Assembly (NCBI RefSeq): GCF_000213805.1 | Contig: NC_015556.1 | Span: 4,355,001-4,419,000 of the forward strand | DNA from: Pseudomonas fulva 12-X | Lineage (GTDB): Bacteria > Pseudomonadota > Gammaproteobacteria > Pseudomonadales > Pseudomonadaceae | Direction: 5' to 3' | DNA length: 64,000 bases | Part shown: one piece after another, positions 21,244 through 30,675 of the stretch | Layout: each line of letters starts with the position of its first letter | Numbering within the stretch: position 1 is the stretch's first letter | Position numbers and translations under genes: made by a program | Notes under the pieces: model-generated | What the model saw: only the letters and a program-made list of their open reading frames with translations | The model's database searches: none | Told to the model about the DNA's origin: nothing

Positions 21244-22131
21244 TCAGTGACGGGTGTCGGAGGGCTGTTGACTGCCCCCACCCGCGAACAGCTGAGCGAT
21301 GTCTGCGGCGTCGAAGCCGTAGCGTTCGTTGCAGAACTGGCAGTCGATTTCCACGCGGCCGTTATGCTCGCTGAGCAGCAGCTCGGCATCGGCCCGCCCT
21401 AAACTGACCAGCGCTTTGGCCGAGCGTTCACGCGAGCAACTGCAACGGAAGCGAATGCCGCGCGGCTCGAACAGGCGAACTGTCTCCTGGTGGTACAGGC
21501 GGTGCAGCACCGTCTCGTTGTCCAGGCCCAATAATTCCTCGTTCTGCAGGGTGTCGGCCAGGGTCACCAGATGCTCCCAGCTGGCGGCGCGCTCTTCCTC
21601 GTCGGTCAGGCGATCGGGCGGCAGTTGCTGGAGCAGCAAGCCGCGGGCGCGCAGGCCGTCGGCGCACAGCCAGAAGCGCGTGGCCAGCTGCTCGGACGTG
21701 GCGAAATAGGAGGTCAGGCACTCGGCCAGGGTGGCGCCTTCCAGCGGCACGATGCCCTGGTAACGCTGGCCCTGGGTGGGGTCGACGGTCATCGCCAGCA
21801 CGCCTTCGGGCATCAGCTGGCCCAGGCCATCACCATCGGCGATGCGCTCGGCCTCGTAACGGGCGATACCGCGCACGTCGCCTTCGCTGGAGCATTCCAC
21901 CATCAATAGCGGCACCGGCCCTTCGGAGCGCACCTGCAGAATCAGCAGACCGTCGAACTTCAGGGTACCGACCAGCAGCGATGCGGCGGCCAGCAGTTCA
22001 CCGAGCAGCTGCGCCACCGGGCGCGGGTAGTCGTGCTTGGCCAGCACCTGCTGATAGCTGCCGGACAGCCCGACCAGTTCACCGCGCACATCGGTGTCGT
22101 CGAAAATAAAGCGTTGGGTGAAGTCGGACAT
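21244..22131 (-). CDS. hslO: Redox-regulated chaperone Hsp33
   Basis: Holdase chaperone activated by oxidative unfolding in the cytoplasm. The 295 residues start [18 protein letters not shown] and carry the family's [19 protein letters not shown] and the [19 protein letters not shown] segment. The C-terminal redox zinc switch is intact: CSCSRE, then about 27 residues later CQFCNERY. A longer in-frame start exists, but this one agrees with the conserved N-terminus. Confidence 0.96.
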   Translation of the reverse strand: MSDFTQRFIFDDTDVRGELVGLSGSYQQVLAKHDYPRPVAQLLGELLAAASLLVGTLKFDGLLILQVRSEGPVPLLMVECSSEGDVRGIARYEAERIADGDGLGQLMPEGVLAMTVDPTQGQRYQGIVPLEGATLAECLTSYFATSEQLATRFWLCADGLRARGLLLQQLPPDRLTDEEERAASWEHLVTLADTLQNEELLGLDNETVLHRLYHQETVRLFEPRGIRFRCSCSRERSAKALVSLGRADAELLLSEHNGRVEIDCQFCNERYGFDAADIAQLFAGGGSQQPSDTRH

Positions 22132-22344
22132 ATCGGATCGCCTGCTGATGGATGCAAGACAGACCAGGGGCGCACCCGCTGGACTGGGGGCCGGCAATTT
22201 TAGGCGCAAACGCGGCGCCGACCAAGCTGCAGGCGAAGAACGGCTGCCGCTTGCAGCCTGAATGCCACCTGAACGAAAGCCAGATATCGCGCCGCCGCTT
22301 GCGCCGGCTGCCTACACTCAGCGGTTTTTCCCAGAGCCGCCATC

Positions 22345-23136
22345 ATGCACCTCGCTCTCAACGCCCAATGGCGCCCGCGCGCCCTACTCATCAGCCATCT
22401 GCTCATCGCCGTGCTGTTCGCCAGTTGGCTGTGGCCGGTCACCCGCGTCTACTGGAATCAGTTCGACGTATGGTTGTTCCATCTGCTCAACGACCCGGTA
22501 CATGCCGGCGGCCTGTGGGCGCATATCTGGGCCATCGGCAGCATGCGCCCGGTGGATGCGGGCGTTGGGGTGGTGATGCTGGCGATCATGCTGCGCGCCG
22601 GCCTGGTATTTCCGGCCAATCAGGTGCGCGTCGGGCTGTACGCCTTTCTGGTCGCGCTGATCGTCATGCTGCTGATGCGCGTGGGCTTTTCCGATCTGAT
22701 CGAGTACATGGGCTGGCAGCATGCGAGCCCTTCGTTACAGGTTGAAGGCAGCGCGCGGCTGACCGAGATGTTCCCGGCCTGGGAAGAGCGCTGGGACCTC
22801 AAGGACAGCGCTACGCGCAGCTTCCCGGGCGACCACGCCTCGGTGCTGATGATCTGGGCGATGTTCTGCAGCTTCTTCGTCAGCGGCTGGCGCCGCCTGC
22901 TGGTCTGGAGCGTAGCGGTGATCGGCATGCTGCCGCGCCTGGTCGCTGGCGCCCACTGGGGCGCGGACGCCTTCGTCGGCGGCGTGCTGCTCAGCGTCCT
23001 GGGCATCGCCTGGAGCTGCTACACGCCATTGGCCTACCGCGCCAGCGCCGCGATCGAACGTGCCACCGCACCGATGATGCGGGTGCTGGCCCGAGTGCCG
23101 GTGCTGCGCGCCTTCGCGGTCGTCAGCGGGCGCTGA
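22345..23136 (+). CDS. PAP2-family membrane phosphatase
   Basis: Membrane phosphatase of 263 residues related to lipid phosphatases. About six hydrophobic segments are seen. The PAP2 signatures are SFPGDHASV (motif 2, with the catalytic histidine) and RLVAGAHWGADAFVGG (motif 3). Likely substrates are undecaprenyl or phosphatidylglycerol phosphates, or lipid A phosphates; the sequence does not decide. It lies divergent from hslO and convergent with hslR, the same setting as PA5194. Confidence 0.85.
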   Translation: MHLALNAQWRPRALLISHLLIAVLFASWLWPVTRVYWNQFDVWLFHLLNDPVHAGGLWAHIWAIGSMRPVDAGVGVVMLAIMLRAGLVFPANQVRVGLYAFLVALIVMLLMRVGFSDLIEYMGWQHASPSLQVEGSARLTEMFPAWEERWDLKDSATRSFPGDHASVLMIWAMFCSFFVSGWRRLLVWSVAVIGMLPRLVAGAHWGADAFVGGVLLSVLGIAWSCYTPLAYRASAAIERATAPMMRVLARVPVLRAFAVVSGR

Positions 23137-23144
23137 GCCCGACC

Positions 23145-23170
23145 GGGCAGCCGGTTCGATCCGGCTGCCC
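23145..23170. terminator. Hairpin between convergent PAP2 and hslR genes
   Basis: A perfect 10-bp stem (GGGCAGCCGG with CCGGCTGCCC) and a six-base loop that ends at the hslR stop codon. It can serve both convergent genes, although no T-run follows on either side. Confidence 0.65.
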
Positions 23171-23595
23171 TACTCCACCCATTCCCCCGAGCCGCCGCGC
23201 AAGTAGAACAGCTGGCGGCGCTGCTTCTTGCTCGGCCGACCGTCGGTCTGCACGCCCAGGGCGCCGGCCTTGCGCTGCTCGGCAGCCTTCTCGCGGCGCA
23301 CGATGCTCTCGCCGGTCTCGGCATACAGGGTCTGCGCCTCGGGCGCTCCGCGGCGCACCACCGACAGCGCCTGCACCACCACGGTTCGCTCATCGAAGCC
23401 AGTGCGAATCACATATTCCTCGCCAACCTTGGGCTCCTTGCCCGGCTTGCAGCGCTCGCCCCGGCAATGCACCTTGCCACCCTCGATGGCCGCCTTGGCC
23501 AACGCTCGGGTCTTATAGAAGCGTGCGGCCCACAGCCATTTATCCAAGCGAACCTTGTCATCGGCATCCTGCTTTGCCACCCTTACCTCACTCAT
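23170..23595 (-). CDS. hslR: Hsp15, S4-domain ribosome-associated heat shock protein
   Basis: RNA-binding protein that rescues stalled 50S-nascent chain complexes after heat shock. The 141 residues have an S4 domain at the N-terminus (VRLDKWLWAARFYKTRALAKAAIEGGKV) and a basic tail ending GRPSKKQRRQLFYL. It matches PA5195 in position between the PAP2 gene and the rim genes. Confidence 0.93.
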   Translation of the reverse strand: MSEVRVAKQDADDKVRLDKWLWAARFYKTRALAKAAIEGGKVHCRGERCKPGKEPKVGEEYVIRTGFDERTVVVQALSVVRRGAPEAQTLYAETGESIVRREKAAEQRKAGALGVQTDGRPSKKQRRQLFYLRGGSGEWVE

Positions 23596-23686
23596 TGCTG
23601 GCTATCATTGCAATTCTTTCCACACTCCAGCCTGTGCGCATTGTCCGATGCATGCAAGCCCGAGCGATCCTCATTCTGGAGCAGCG

Positions 23687-24478
23687 GTGACCCACTTTCC
23701 CAGCGATCTCGTCCACCCCGAAAAATGCCGTGGCTGCCAGGGCAGCACCGAGCTGGACTTCGCCTTTCATTTCGCCTTCCAGCCGATCATCGACGTGCGC
23801 ACCCGCCAGGTGTTTGCCCACGAGGCGCTGGTGCGCGGCCCAGCCGGCGAAGGCGCATTGTCGGTGCTCGAGCGGGTCAACGACGCCAACCGCTACCGCT
23901 TCGACCAACGCTGCCGCACTCAAGCCATCGCCGAGGCCAAGCAACTGGGCATGAACAGCTACCTGTCGATCAACTTCCTGCCCAATGCCGTGTACCGCCC
24001 CGAGCTGTGCATCCGCAGCACCCTGGAAGCGGCGCGCGAACATGACTTCCCCCTCGACCGACTGATCTTCGAGACCCTGGAAAGCGACCATATGGTCGAC
24101 AGCAAACACCTGACCAATATCCTGCGCCAGTATCAGGAGTTCGGCTTCAAGACCGCCATTGACGACTTCGGCGCCGGCCATTCGGGTCTCACCCTGCTGG
24201 CAGACTTCCAGCCCGACCTGATCAAGCTGGACATGGCGCTGATTCGCAACGTCGACCAGGACAAGGCCCGCCAGGCCATCGTGCGCGGCATCCTGAACAT
24301 TTGTAACGATCTGGGTGTAACGGTGATCGCCGAGGGTATCGAAACCGCCGGCGAGCGGGATTTTCTGGCCGCCAGCGGCATCGACCTGATGCAGGGCTAC
24401 CTGTTCGCCAAGCCGCAGTTCCGGGGTTTGCCGACCATCGCCGAGGCGGCATGGGCAGCGGCGAAAACCGCGCACTGA
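23687..24478 (+). CDS. rimA: EAL-domain c-di-GMP phosphodiesterase RimA
   Basis: Stand-alone EAL protein of 263 residues expected to hydrolyse c-di-GMP. Key residues are visible: EALVRG, SINFLPN, FETLES, the metal site DDFGAGHSG, LIKLD, EGIET and QGYLFAKP, so an active enzyme is likely. The short N-terminus has a CRGCQG pair, possibly a metal or redox site. I chose the GTG start because GGAG lies five bases before it; an ATG 13 codons upstream is an alternative. In P. fluorescens the orthologous trio RimA-RimB-RimK links c-di-GMP to ribosomal S6 glutamylation. Confidence 0.85.
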   Translation: MTHFPSDLVHPEKCRGCQGSTELDFAFHFAFQPIIDVRTRQVFAHEALVRGPAGEGALSVLERVNDANRYRFDQRCRTQAIAEAKQLGMNSYLSINFLPNAVYRPELCIRSTLEAAREHDFPLDRLIFETLESDHMVDSKHLTNILRQYQEFGFKTAIDDFGAGHSGLTLLADFQPDLIKLDMALIRNVDQDKARQAIVRGILNICNDLGVTVIAEGIETAGERDFLAASGIDLMQGYLFAKPQFRGLPTIAEAAWAAAKTAH

Positions 24479-24541
24479 CCCGCGTGCAGAACCGCAGATT
24501 TTCAGTACCATGCGCGCCTTAGCTAGAGACGGAATGCGTCC

Positions 24542-25009
24542 TTGAAAACCTTCGACCACCTCAACGTGATCGGCCTGCGCGAGTGGGTGAACCTGCCGGA
24601 GCTGGGCATCGTCGGCCTGCGCGCCAAGATCGACACCGGCGCCAGCACGTCGAGCCTGCACGCCAGCGACATCCAGCCCTTCGAGCGCGACGGCGAACGC
24701 TGGGTGCGCTTCACCGCCTACATCGGCACCCAGGTGCAGCGCCGCCACCGCTGCGAGGCGCGCCTGGTCGCGCTCAAGACCATCAAGAGTTCCAACGGCC
24801 AGGCTCAGACCCGCTACGTGATCCGCACCAGCCTGATGCTGGGCGATCTGCTGTGGCCGGTGGAGTTCACCCTGGCCAGCCGCAAGACCATGCGCTATCG
24901 CATGCTGCTCGGCTCCAAGGCGCTGATCGATGGCCACCTGGTGGTCAACCCGGCGCTGAGCTACGTACAAGACAAACCCGTGCTTCCCGACCCGACCGGT
25001 GCCCAATGA
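24542..25009 (+). CDS. rimB: Retropepsin-like protease RimB
   Basis: Small protein of 155 residues with the aspartic-protease motif [13 protein letters not shown] and the second hydrophobic turn [11 protein letters not shown]. It is often annotated as an ATP-dependent zinc protease. In P. fluorescens RimB is reported to trim the glutamate tails that RimK adds to ribosomal protein S6. The start is TTG; the ATG ten bases upstream is out of frame and stops after three codons. Its stop overlaps the rimK ATG. Confidence 0.85.
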   Translation: MKTFDHLNVIGLREWVNLPELGIVGLRAKIDTGASTSSLHASDIQPFERDGERWVRFTAYIGTQVQRRHRCEARLVALKTIKSSNGQAQTRYVIRTSLMLGDLLWPVEFTLASRKTMRYRMLLGSKALIDGHLVVNPALSYVQDKPVLPDPTGAQ

Positions 25010-25911
25010 AAATCGCTGTGCTGTCGCGCAATCCGCGCCTGTATTCCACGCGTCGCCTGGTCGAAGCCGGGCAACAGCGCGGCCATGAAATGGTGGTGAT
25101 CGACACCCTGCGCGCCTACATGAACATCGCCAGCCACAAGCCGCAGATCCACTACCGCGGCCAGCCGCTGGAAGGCTTCGACGCGGTGATCCCGCGCATC
25201 GGCGCCTCGGTAACCTTCTATGGCTGTGCGGTGCTGCGCCAGTTCGAGATGATGGGCGTGGTGCCGCTCAACGAATCGGTGGCCATCGCCCGCTCGCGGG
25301 ACAAGCTGCGCTCGCTGCAGCTGCTGTCGCGGCGCGGCATCGGCCTGCCGGTGACCGGCTTCGCCCATTCGCCAGACGACATTCCCGACCTGATCGACAT
25401 GGTCAACGGCGCCCCGCTGGTGATCAAGGTGCTCGAAGGCACCCAGGGCATCGGCGTGGTGCTGTGCGAAACCGAGAAGGCCGCCGAATCGGTGATCGAG
25501 GCCTTCATGGGCCTCAAGCAGAACATCATGGTGCAGGAATACATCAAGGAAGCCGGCGGCGCCGACATCCGCTGCTTCGTGGTCGGCGACAAGGTCATCG
25601 CAGCCATGAAGCGCCAGGCAAAACCCGGCGAATTCCGCTCCAACCTGCACCGCGGCGGCACCGCCAGCCTGATCAAGATCACCCCGGAAGAGCGCATGAC
25701 CGCCATCCGCGCCGCCAAGGTCATGGGCCTGTCGGTGGCAGGCGTCGACATCCTGCGCTCCAATCACGGCCCGCTGGTGATGGAAGTGAATTCCTCGCCC
25801 GGCCTGGAAGGCATCGAGGTGACCACCGGCAAGGACGTCGCCGGGATGATCATCGGCTATCTGGAAAAGAACGGCGGCCCCAACCTGACACGCACCAAGG
25901 GTAAAGGATGA
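25006..25911 (+). CDS. rimK: Ribosomal protein S6--L-glutamate ligase
   Basis: ATP-grasp ligase of 301 residues that adds glutamates to the C-terminus of ribosomal protein S6, changing the translated proteome. It starts [18 protein letters not shown]. It has [11 protein letters not shown], the ATP-grasp strand [32 protein letters not shown], and the metal-binding [14 protein letters not shown]. It overlaps both rimB (four bases) and ldcA (four bases), so the three are translationally coupled. Confidence 0.96.
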   Translation: MKIAVLSRNPRLYSTRRLVEAGQQRGHEMVVIDTLRAYMNIASHKPQIHYRGQPLEGFDAVIPRIGASVTFYGCAVLRQFEMMGVVPLNESVAIARSRDKLRSLQLLSRRGIGLPVTGFAHSPDDIPDLIDMVNGAPLVIKVLEGTQGIGVVLCETEKAAESVIEAFMGLKQNIMVQEYIKEAGGADIRCFVVGDKVIAAMKRQAKPGEFRSNLHRGGTASLIKITPEERMTAIRAAKVMGLSVAGVDILRSNHGPLVMEVNSSPGLEGIEVTTGKDVAGMIIGYLEKNGGPNLTRTKGKG

Positions 25912-26804
25912 GTACAGCCTTCAAGGGCCGCGTGGCGCTGATCGCCCCAGCGTCGGCAATTGCCGACGAGGTTTTCGACGCTACCCTGGCGCAGCTCGAC
26001 GTGCAGGGCATCGACTATCACCTGGGCCGCCATGTGCGCGCCCGCCATCGCTACCTGGCCGGCACGCCTGCGCAGCGCCTGGACGACCTGCACGAAGCCT
26101 TCAGCCTGTCGGACATCGACGCCGTGTGGTGCCTGCGCGGCGGTTACGGCAGCGCGCAACTGCTGCCGGGTATCGACTGGGCGCTGCTGCAACGCGCCAG
26201 CCCAAGGCCGCTGATCGGTTACTCGGACCTGTCGGTGCTGCTCGACGCCTTCGCCCGTCATGAGCTGCCCGGCATCCACGGCCCGGTGGCCACCGCGCTC
26301 GGCCTGCAGGCCATGGCCGCACCGACCGGTCAGCGCGAGCGGTTGGCCTCGATGCGCTCGCTATGGGATCTGCTGCAGGGCCGCAGCCATTCGCTGCCGG
26401 TGCGCCACCTCAGCGGCCCGCAAACGGCGGTGAACGGCCCGCTGGTCGGCGGCAACCTCACTGCTCTGGCCAGCGGCTGCGGCACCGTGGCGGGTATGCA
26501 GTTGCCCGCGGACGCCATCCTGATTCTCGAAGACGTCGGCGAGCCGTACTACCGCCTGGAGCGCAGCTTCTGGCAACTGTTCGAGAGCTTCGGCGAACGC
26601 CGCCCGGCTGCGGTGTGCCTGGGCAGCTTCACCGACTGCCCGCGGCGTGGCGTGCAGCACAGCATCGAGGAAATCGTCGGCGAGTACCTGGCGCCCTTCG
26701 ACATCCCGCTGTACGGCGAGCTGCCCAGCGGCCACGGCGATGCCAACTTCGCCTGGCCTTATGGCCGCAGCGCCACGCTCAAGGGCGGCACGCTGAGCTG
26801 GTGA
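25908..26804 (+). CDS. ldcA: Muramoyltetrapeptide (LD-) carboxypeptidase
   Basis: Serine peptidase that removes the terminal D-Ala from tetrapeptides during peptidoglycan recycling in the cytoplasm. The 298 residues show family S66 features: [13 protein letters not shown], the nucleophile region GYSDLSVLL, and [17 protein letters not shown]. It is coupled to rimK by an ATGA overlap, matching PA5197-PA5198. Convergent with the large GGDEF/EAL gene, only four bases apart. Confidence 0.93.
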   Translation: MSTAFKGRVALIAPASAIADEVFDATLAQLDVQGIDYHLGRHVRARHRYLAGTPAQRLDDLHEAFSLSDIDAVWCLRGGYGSAQLLPGIDWALLQRASPRPLIGYSDLSVLLDAFARHELPGIHGPVATALGLQAMAAPTGQRERLASMRSLWDLLQGRSHSLPVRHLSGPQTAVNGPLVGGNLTALASGCGTVAGMQLPADAILILEDVGEPYYRLERSFWQLFESFGERRPAAVCLGSFTDCPRRGVQHSIEEIVGEYLAPFDIPLYGELPSGHGDANFAWPYGRSATLKGGTLSW

Positions 26805-26808
26805 CGCC

Positions 26809-29800
26809 TCAGCCTCGCGAGGCCACCCGTGCGAGGAAATCCGCCTCGATCATCGGCCGGCCCAGCAAATAGCCCTGGCCGAACTCGCAGCCCAGGGTTT
26901 TCAGGTGTTCGAGCTGCTCAGCCGTTTCGATGCCTTCGGCCACGCACTCCAGTTCCAGATTGCGGGCGATCATCAGGATGGTTTCCACCAGCAGCACGTT
27001 GCTGCCGTTGCCGCCGCGCCCCAGATCCTGGGTGAAGCTGCGGTCGATCTTCAGGCGGTCCAAGGGCAGGCGCTTGAGGTAGGTCAGCGAGGAATAGCCG
27101 GTGCCGAAGTCGTCGATCGAGAAGCGCACACCGAGCGCCTTGAGCGCGTGCATGTTGGCGATGCACTGCTCGACGTCCTCGAGCAGCACGCCTTCGGTCA
27201 GTTCCAGCTCAAGCGCCGCGGCCGGCACGCCGTAGCGCTCCAGGCAGCCACGCACGCGCTCGGCGCAATCCTGGCTACGCAGTTCCCGCGGACTGAGGTT
27301 GACCGCCAGCACCAGGCCTGGGTACTCCTCCCGCCAGCCCTGCAGCGTGGCGCAGGCGCGCTCGAGCACCCAGTGCCCGATGTCCTGAATCAGCCCGGTT
27401 TCCTCGGCCAGAGGGATGAACTGACCAGGCAGAATCTCGCCCTTCTCCGGATGCGACCAGCGCACCAGCACTTCAGCTCCGATCAGCTGACCATCGTCCA
27501 GCTGCAGCTGCGGCTGGAACACCAGGTACAGCTGATCACGGGCAATCGCCTGGCGCAGTTCCCCCTGCAGCTGCAGACGCTGGTCGATGGCCGCCTGCAT
27601 CTCCGGGGCGAAGAAGTGCAGTGCATTGCGTCCGGCGTGCTTGGCGCGGTACATGGCGGTATCCGCCTGCTTGAGCACATCGGCAGCGTTCTGCTCACCA
27701 AACGGATGCAGGGCGATGCCGATACTGGCGCTTACCGACAGTTCATGGCCGTCGATCACACAGGGCTGCTCCAGACTCTTGAGCAGCCGCTCACCGACCA
27801 TGGCGGCCTGTTCGCCGGCAATCTGGGCATTGGCGTCCAGCCCTTCGAGCAGCACCACGAATTCGTCGCCGCCCATGCGCGCCAGGGTGTCCTCGGTGCG
27901 CAGCTGGCCTTCCAGCCGCTCGGTGACTTCGCGCAGCAGGTTGTCGCCGACCAGATGACCAAGGCTGTCGTTGACGGTCTTGAAGTGGTCCAGATCGATG
28001 AACAACAGCGCGCCCAGGCTGCCCTGGCGGATCTCGCGGTCCATGGCGTGCTGCAGGCGGTCGAGCATCAGTCGGCGATTGGGCAGGCCGGTCAGCTCGT
28101 CGCTATAGGCCAGGCGCTCGATCTCGCGTTGGTAACGCTGGCGCTCGGAGATGTCCGTGACGCTGCAGCGAATCAGCACCGGCTCGCCCGGCAGCCGCAC
28201 CAGACGCACCTCACAAGGGAACAGCCGGCCACGGCTGTCGAGATGCAGCCACTCGAACACCGGCACCTCACCGGCCAGTGCGGCCTCGAGGTAATGCCTG
28301 GCCGCCTCGGACGAAGCCCGCCCGTCTGCTTGCAACTCCGGGCTCAATTCAAAGGGTCGGCGGTTTAGCAGCTCTTCGCGTGGATAGCCGAACAGGCGCA
28401 GGGCATTGCCGTTGAAATCGACCATGCCGCCTTCATCGCTGTACAGCATGATCGCCTCGGGCGCATGCTCGACGACGGTCCGGTAGCGCGCCTCGGCCTC
28501 GTAGCGGGCGCTGATGTCCTCGACCAGCAGCACGAACATGCTGACCCCGCCGTCACTACGACGTACCGCACGCAGGTTGAGCCGGGTCGGCACCAGGCTG
28601 CCATCGGCGCGCCGGAAGCTGCGGTCACGCTCGAAGCCTTCACGGCGTCCCGCCATCACGTCGTTCATCAGCGGTTGTTCGGCGTCGAGATCCTCTTCGC
28701 AACTGATCTGCGCCCAGCTGGATTCCAGCAACTGCTCGCGGCTCATGCCGAGGATGTTGCACAGCTTGAGGTTGACCTCCGACCAGCTGTAGGTCGGGGT
28801 AATCAGCGCCATGCCGATCAGCGGCGTCTCGAAGAACAGACGCAGGCGTTCATCGCGCTCGCGCAGCTGCTGCTCGGTGCGGCGCCGTGCGGTGACATCC
28901 TGGGCCGCGCCATAGACGCGCACCAGCTGGTCGCCATCGCGTTCGGCAACACCCAGCAGGCGCACCCAGCGTGTGCGGCCCTTGGCGGTATTGGCGCGCA
29001 CCTCGATATCGAACTGGTCGTCCCCAGCGTGCATCTGCTGCAGGGTGCGCACGATCAGCTCGCGGCCCGGTGCATCGAACTGGCTCAGGGACTCCTCGAA
29101 CGACGGCGCTCCGCTTTTCGGGTCCAGTTCGTAGATGGCGAAACAGCCGGCACTCCAGTACATGCTCATGTCGCGCATGTTCAGCGACCAACCGCCCAGG
29201 TCGGCGATGTTTTCCGTCTGGGTGAACAGGTGGCTCTGCTGCTGCAGCGTCTCGCTCTGGCGCACCATGTCCTGGGCCAGCTGCTCGCGGGCGCTGACGT
29301 CCTGCTGCATGACGATGAAGTGGCTGACGCCCTGCTCGTCGCGCATTGGCGCCAGAATCACCTCGCCCCAGAACGCCTCGCCGCCCTGGCGCTGCAGGCG
29401 CAGCACGGCATTGCCGGGCACCTCGCGGCGAATGGCGGTTTCCAACACGTGCAGGCCCTCGTGGCGTTTCTCGCCACGCAGCAGGTCGAGCAGGCTCAGG
29501 CCCAGGGTTTCGTCGGCGTCGCGGCCGGTGATCTGCTCGAAGGCCGGGTTGCAATAGACCAGCGGCAGCTCTGCCTGGCGCGCATCGGCGATCAATACGC
29601 CCAGCGGGCTGGCATCCAGCGCCGAGTGGGCCAGAGTCAGCTGGCGCTGCACCATGGCGCTATGGGCCAAGGCCAGGCGCAGATCGGTCAGACTGCGGCC
29701 GATCAGCAGCGCCGCCAGAATGAACAGCAGGATGCCGAAGTGCAGCTCCAGGCGCTGCGGATCGATCCAGCTGCTCTGCTCGGTGAGCGCGTGAAACCAC

Positions 29801-30585
29801 GGCAGCCCGAGGATCGCCAGGGCGCTGGTGATCGCCCCACAGACCGCCCCGGTAAAGCCCCAGACCAGCGCCAGGCCGAGCATCACCAGGCCGATGATCG
29901 GCAGCTTCAGGGTGACCGGCAACAGCTCCAGCAGCAACGGCAGGCAGGCCAGCACCAATAGCAACGCATAGGGCGAACGCACCTTGCGCAAGGCTTCGGG
30001 TACGTGCCGCAGCGGGACTTTCAGGCCTTCGACCGGGATCAACCAGCCACGCCGCCGCAGCCAAGGGCTGAGGTAGGTCAGCAGCGCGATGGACACCACC
30101 AGCGCCAGCAGGCTGTCGGCCAGCCACAGCGTCAGCCCCAGTTGCGGTGCGTCCCTGAATGCCAGATCGGTGAACAGCAGGCGACTGCCGACCAGCAGCA
30201 GACAGGTAATAGCGGCCGGCACCAGAATGCCCAGCAGAATGAAACGCAGCACATGGCTGATGTCCGGCAAGGCCGCATCGAACGGTCGCCAGCGCAACAG
30301 CAGATAGCAACTGGCGACGCCCAGCACTTCAGGCAGCGCGTAGATGGGGGCCAGGCGCCAATCCAGCCCCCATAACGGCACGCTGAGAATGGCATTGATG
30401 TAGAGCGGGAGCAGCACGCGCGGCCCCCACCAGAGCACCAGCGCCAGGCTAAGGGCGAATGGCAGATAGACGATCCCCAGCCCGCCTTCGAGCTGAGTCG
30501 TCAGAGAGAATTGGGTCGCCAGGTGGAGCACCGGCAGCGGCAACCACCAAGTCCAGAACGGCAAGCGTTCGGCAGTGCGGGGCAT
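26809..30585 (-). CDS. MASE1-PAS4-GGDEF-EAL c-di-GMP turnover protein
   Basis: Large membrane protein of 1258 residues. The N-terminal 300 residues form a MASE1-type hydrophobic sensor (about eight helices). About four PAS domains follow (roughly 315-440, 455-575, 590-710, 715-840). A GGDEF domain has an intact active site at 905-909 (RMGGDEF) and an RTED inhibition site five residues before it. The EAL domain has EVLVRW at 1038, DDFGTGYSS and EGIET. Both halves look catalytically competent. It is absent from this position in the PAO1 order I recall (ldcA next to amgS), so it is an insertion beside the rim module. Confidence 0.9.
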   Translation of the reverse strand: MPRTAERLPFWTWWLPLPVLHLATQFSLTTQLEGGLGIVYLPFALSLALVLWWGPRVLLPLYINAILSVPLWGLDWRLAPIYALPEVLGVASCYLLLRWRPFDAALPDISHVLRFILLGILVPAAITCLLLVGSRLLFTDLAFRDAPQLGLTLWLADSLLALVVSIALLTYLSPWLRRRGWLIPVEGLKVPLRHVPEALRKVRSPYALLLVLACLPLLLELLPVTLKLPIIGLVMLGLALVWGFTGAVCGAITSALAILGLPWFHALTEQSSWIDPQRLELHFGILLFILAALLIGRSLTDLRLALAHSAMVQRQLTLAHSALDASPLGVLIADARQAELPLVYCNPAFEQITGRDADETLGLSLLDLLRGEKRHEGLHVLETAIRREVPGNAVLRLQRQGGEAFWGEVILAPMRDEQGVSHFIVMQQDVSAREQLAQDMVRQSETLQQQSHLFTQTENIADLGGWSLNMRDMSMYWSAGCFAIYELDPKSGAPSFEESLSQFDAPGRELIVRTLQQMHAGDDQFDIEVRANTAKGRTRWVRLLGVAERDGDQLVRVYGAAQDVTARRRTEQQLRERDERLRLFFETPLIGMALITPTYSWSEVNLKLCNILGMSREQLLESSWAQISCEEDLDAEQPLMNDVMAGRREGFERDRSFRRADGSLVPTRLNLRAVRRSDGGVSMFVLLVEDISARYEAEARYRTVVEHAPEAIMLYSDEGGMVDFNGNALRLFGYPREELLNRRPFELSPELQADGRASSEAARHYLEAALAGEVPVFEWLHLDSRGRLFPCEVRLVRLPGEPVLIRCSVTDISERQRYQREIERLAYSDELTGLPNRRLMLDRLQHAMDREIRQGSLGALLFIDLDHFKTVNDSLGHLVGDNLLREVTERLEGQLRTEDTLARMGGDEFVVLLEGLDANAQIAGEQAAMVGERLLKSLEQPCVIDGHELSVSASIGIALHPFGEQNAADVLKQADTAMYRAKHAGRNALHFFAPEMQAAIDQRLQLQGELRQAIARDQLYLVFQPQLQLDDGQLIGAEVLVRWSHPEKGEILPGQFIPLAEETGLIQDIGHWVLERACATLQGWREEYPGLVLAVNLSPRELRSQDCAERVRGCLERYGVPAAALELELTEGVLLEDVEQCIANMHALKALGVRFSIDDFGTGYSSLTYLKRLPLDRLKIDRSFTQDLGRGGNGSNVLLVETILMIARNLELECVAEGIETAEQLEHLKTLGCEFGQGYLLGRPMIEADFLARVASRG

Positions 30586-30675
30586 ACGAACCTCATATCG
30601 CTATGCCAGCACAGCATGAAGCAGCCCGTCAGGGCTGTACAGGTGCCTGCATCGAGTACACAGCCTAGTCGAGAA

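Noticed and set aside
19441..21402. 653-codon plus-strand frame opposite pckA
   Set aside because: Antisense frame to pckA and the hslO end, no domains; codon use is the mirror of the real genes.
26905..29961. Two long plus-strand frames opposite the GGDEF/EAL gene
   Set aside because: Their reverse strand encodes intact PAS, GGDEF and EAL motifs, so these are shadows.
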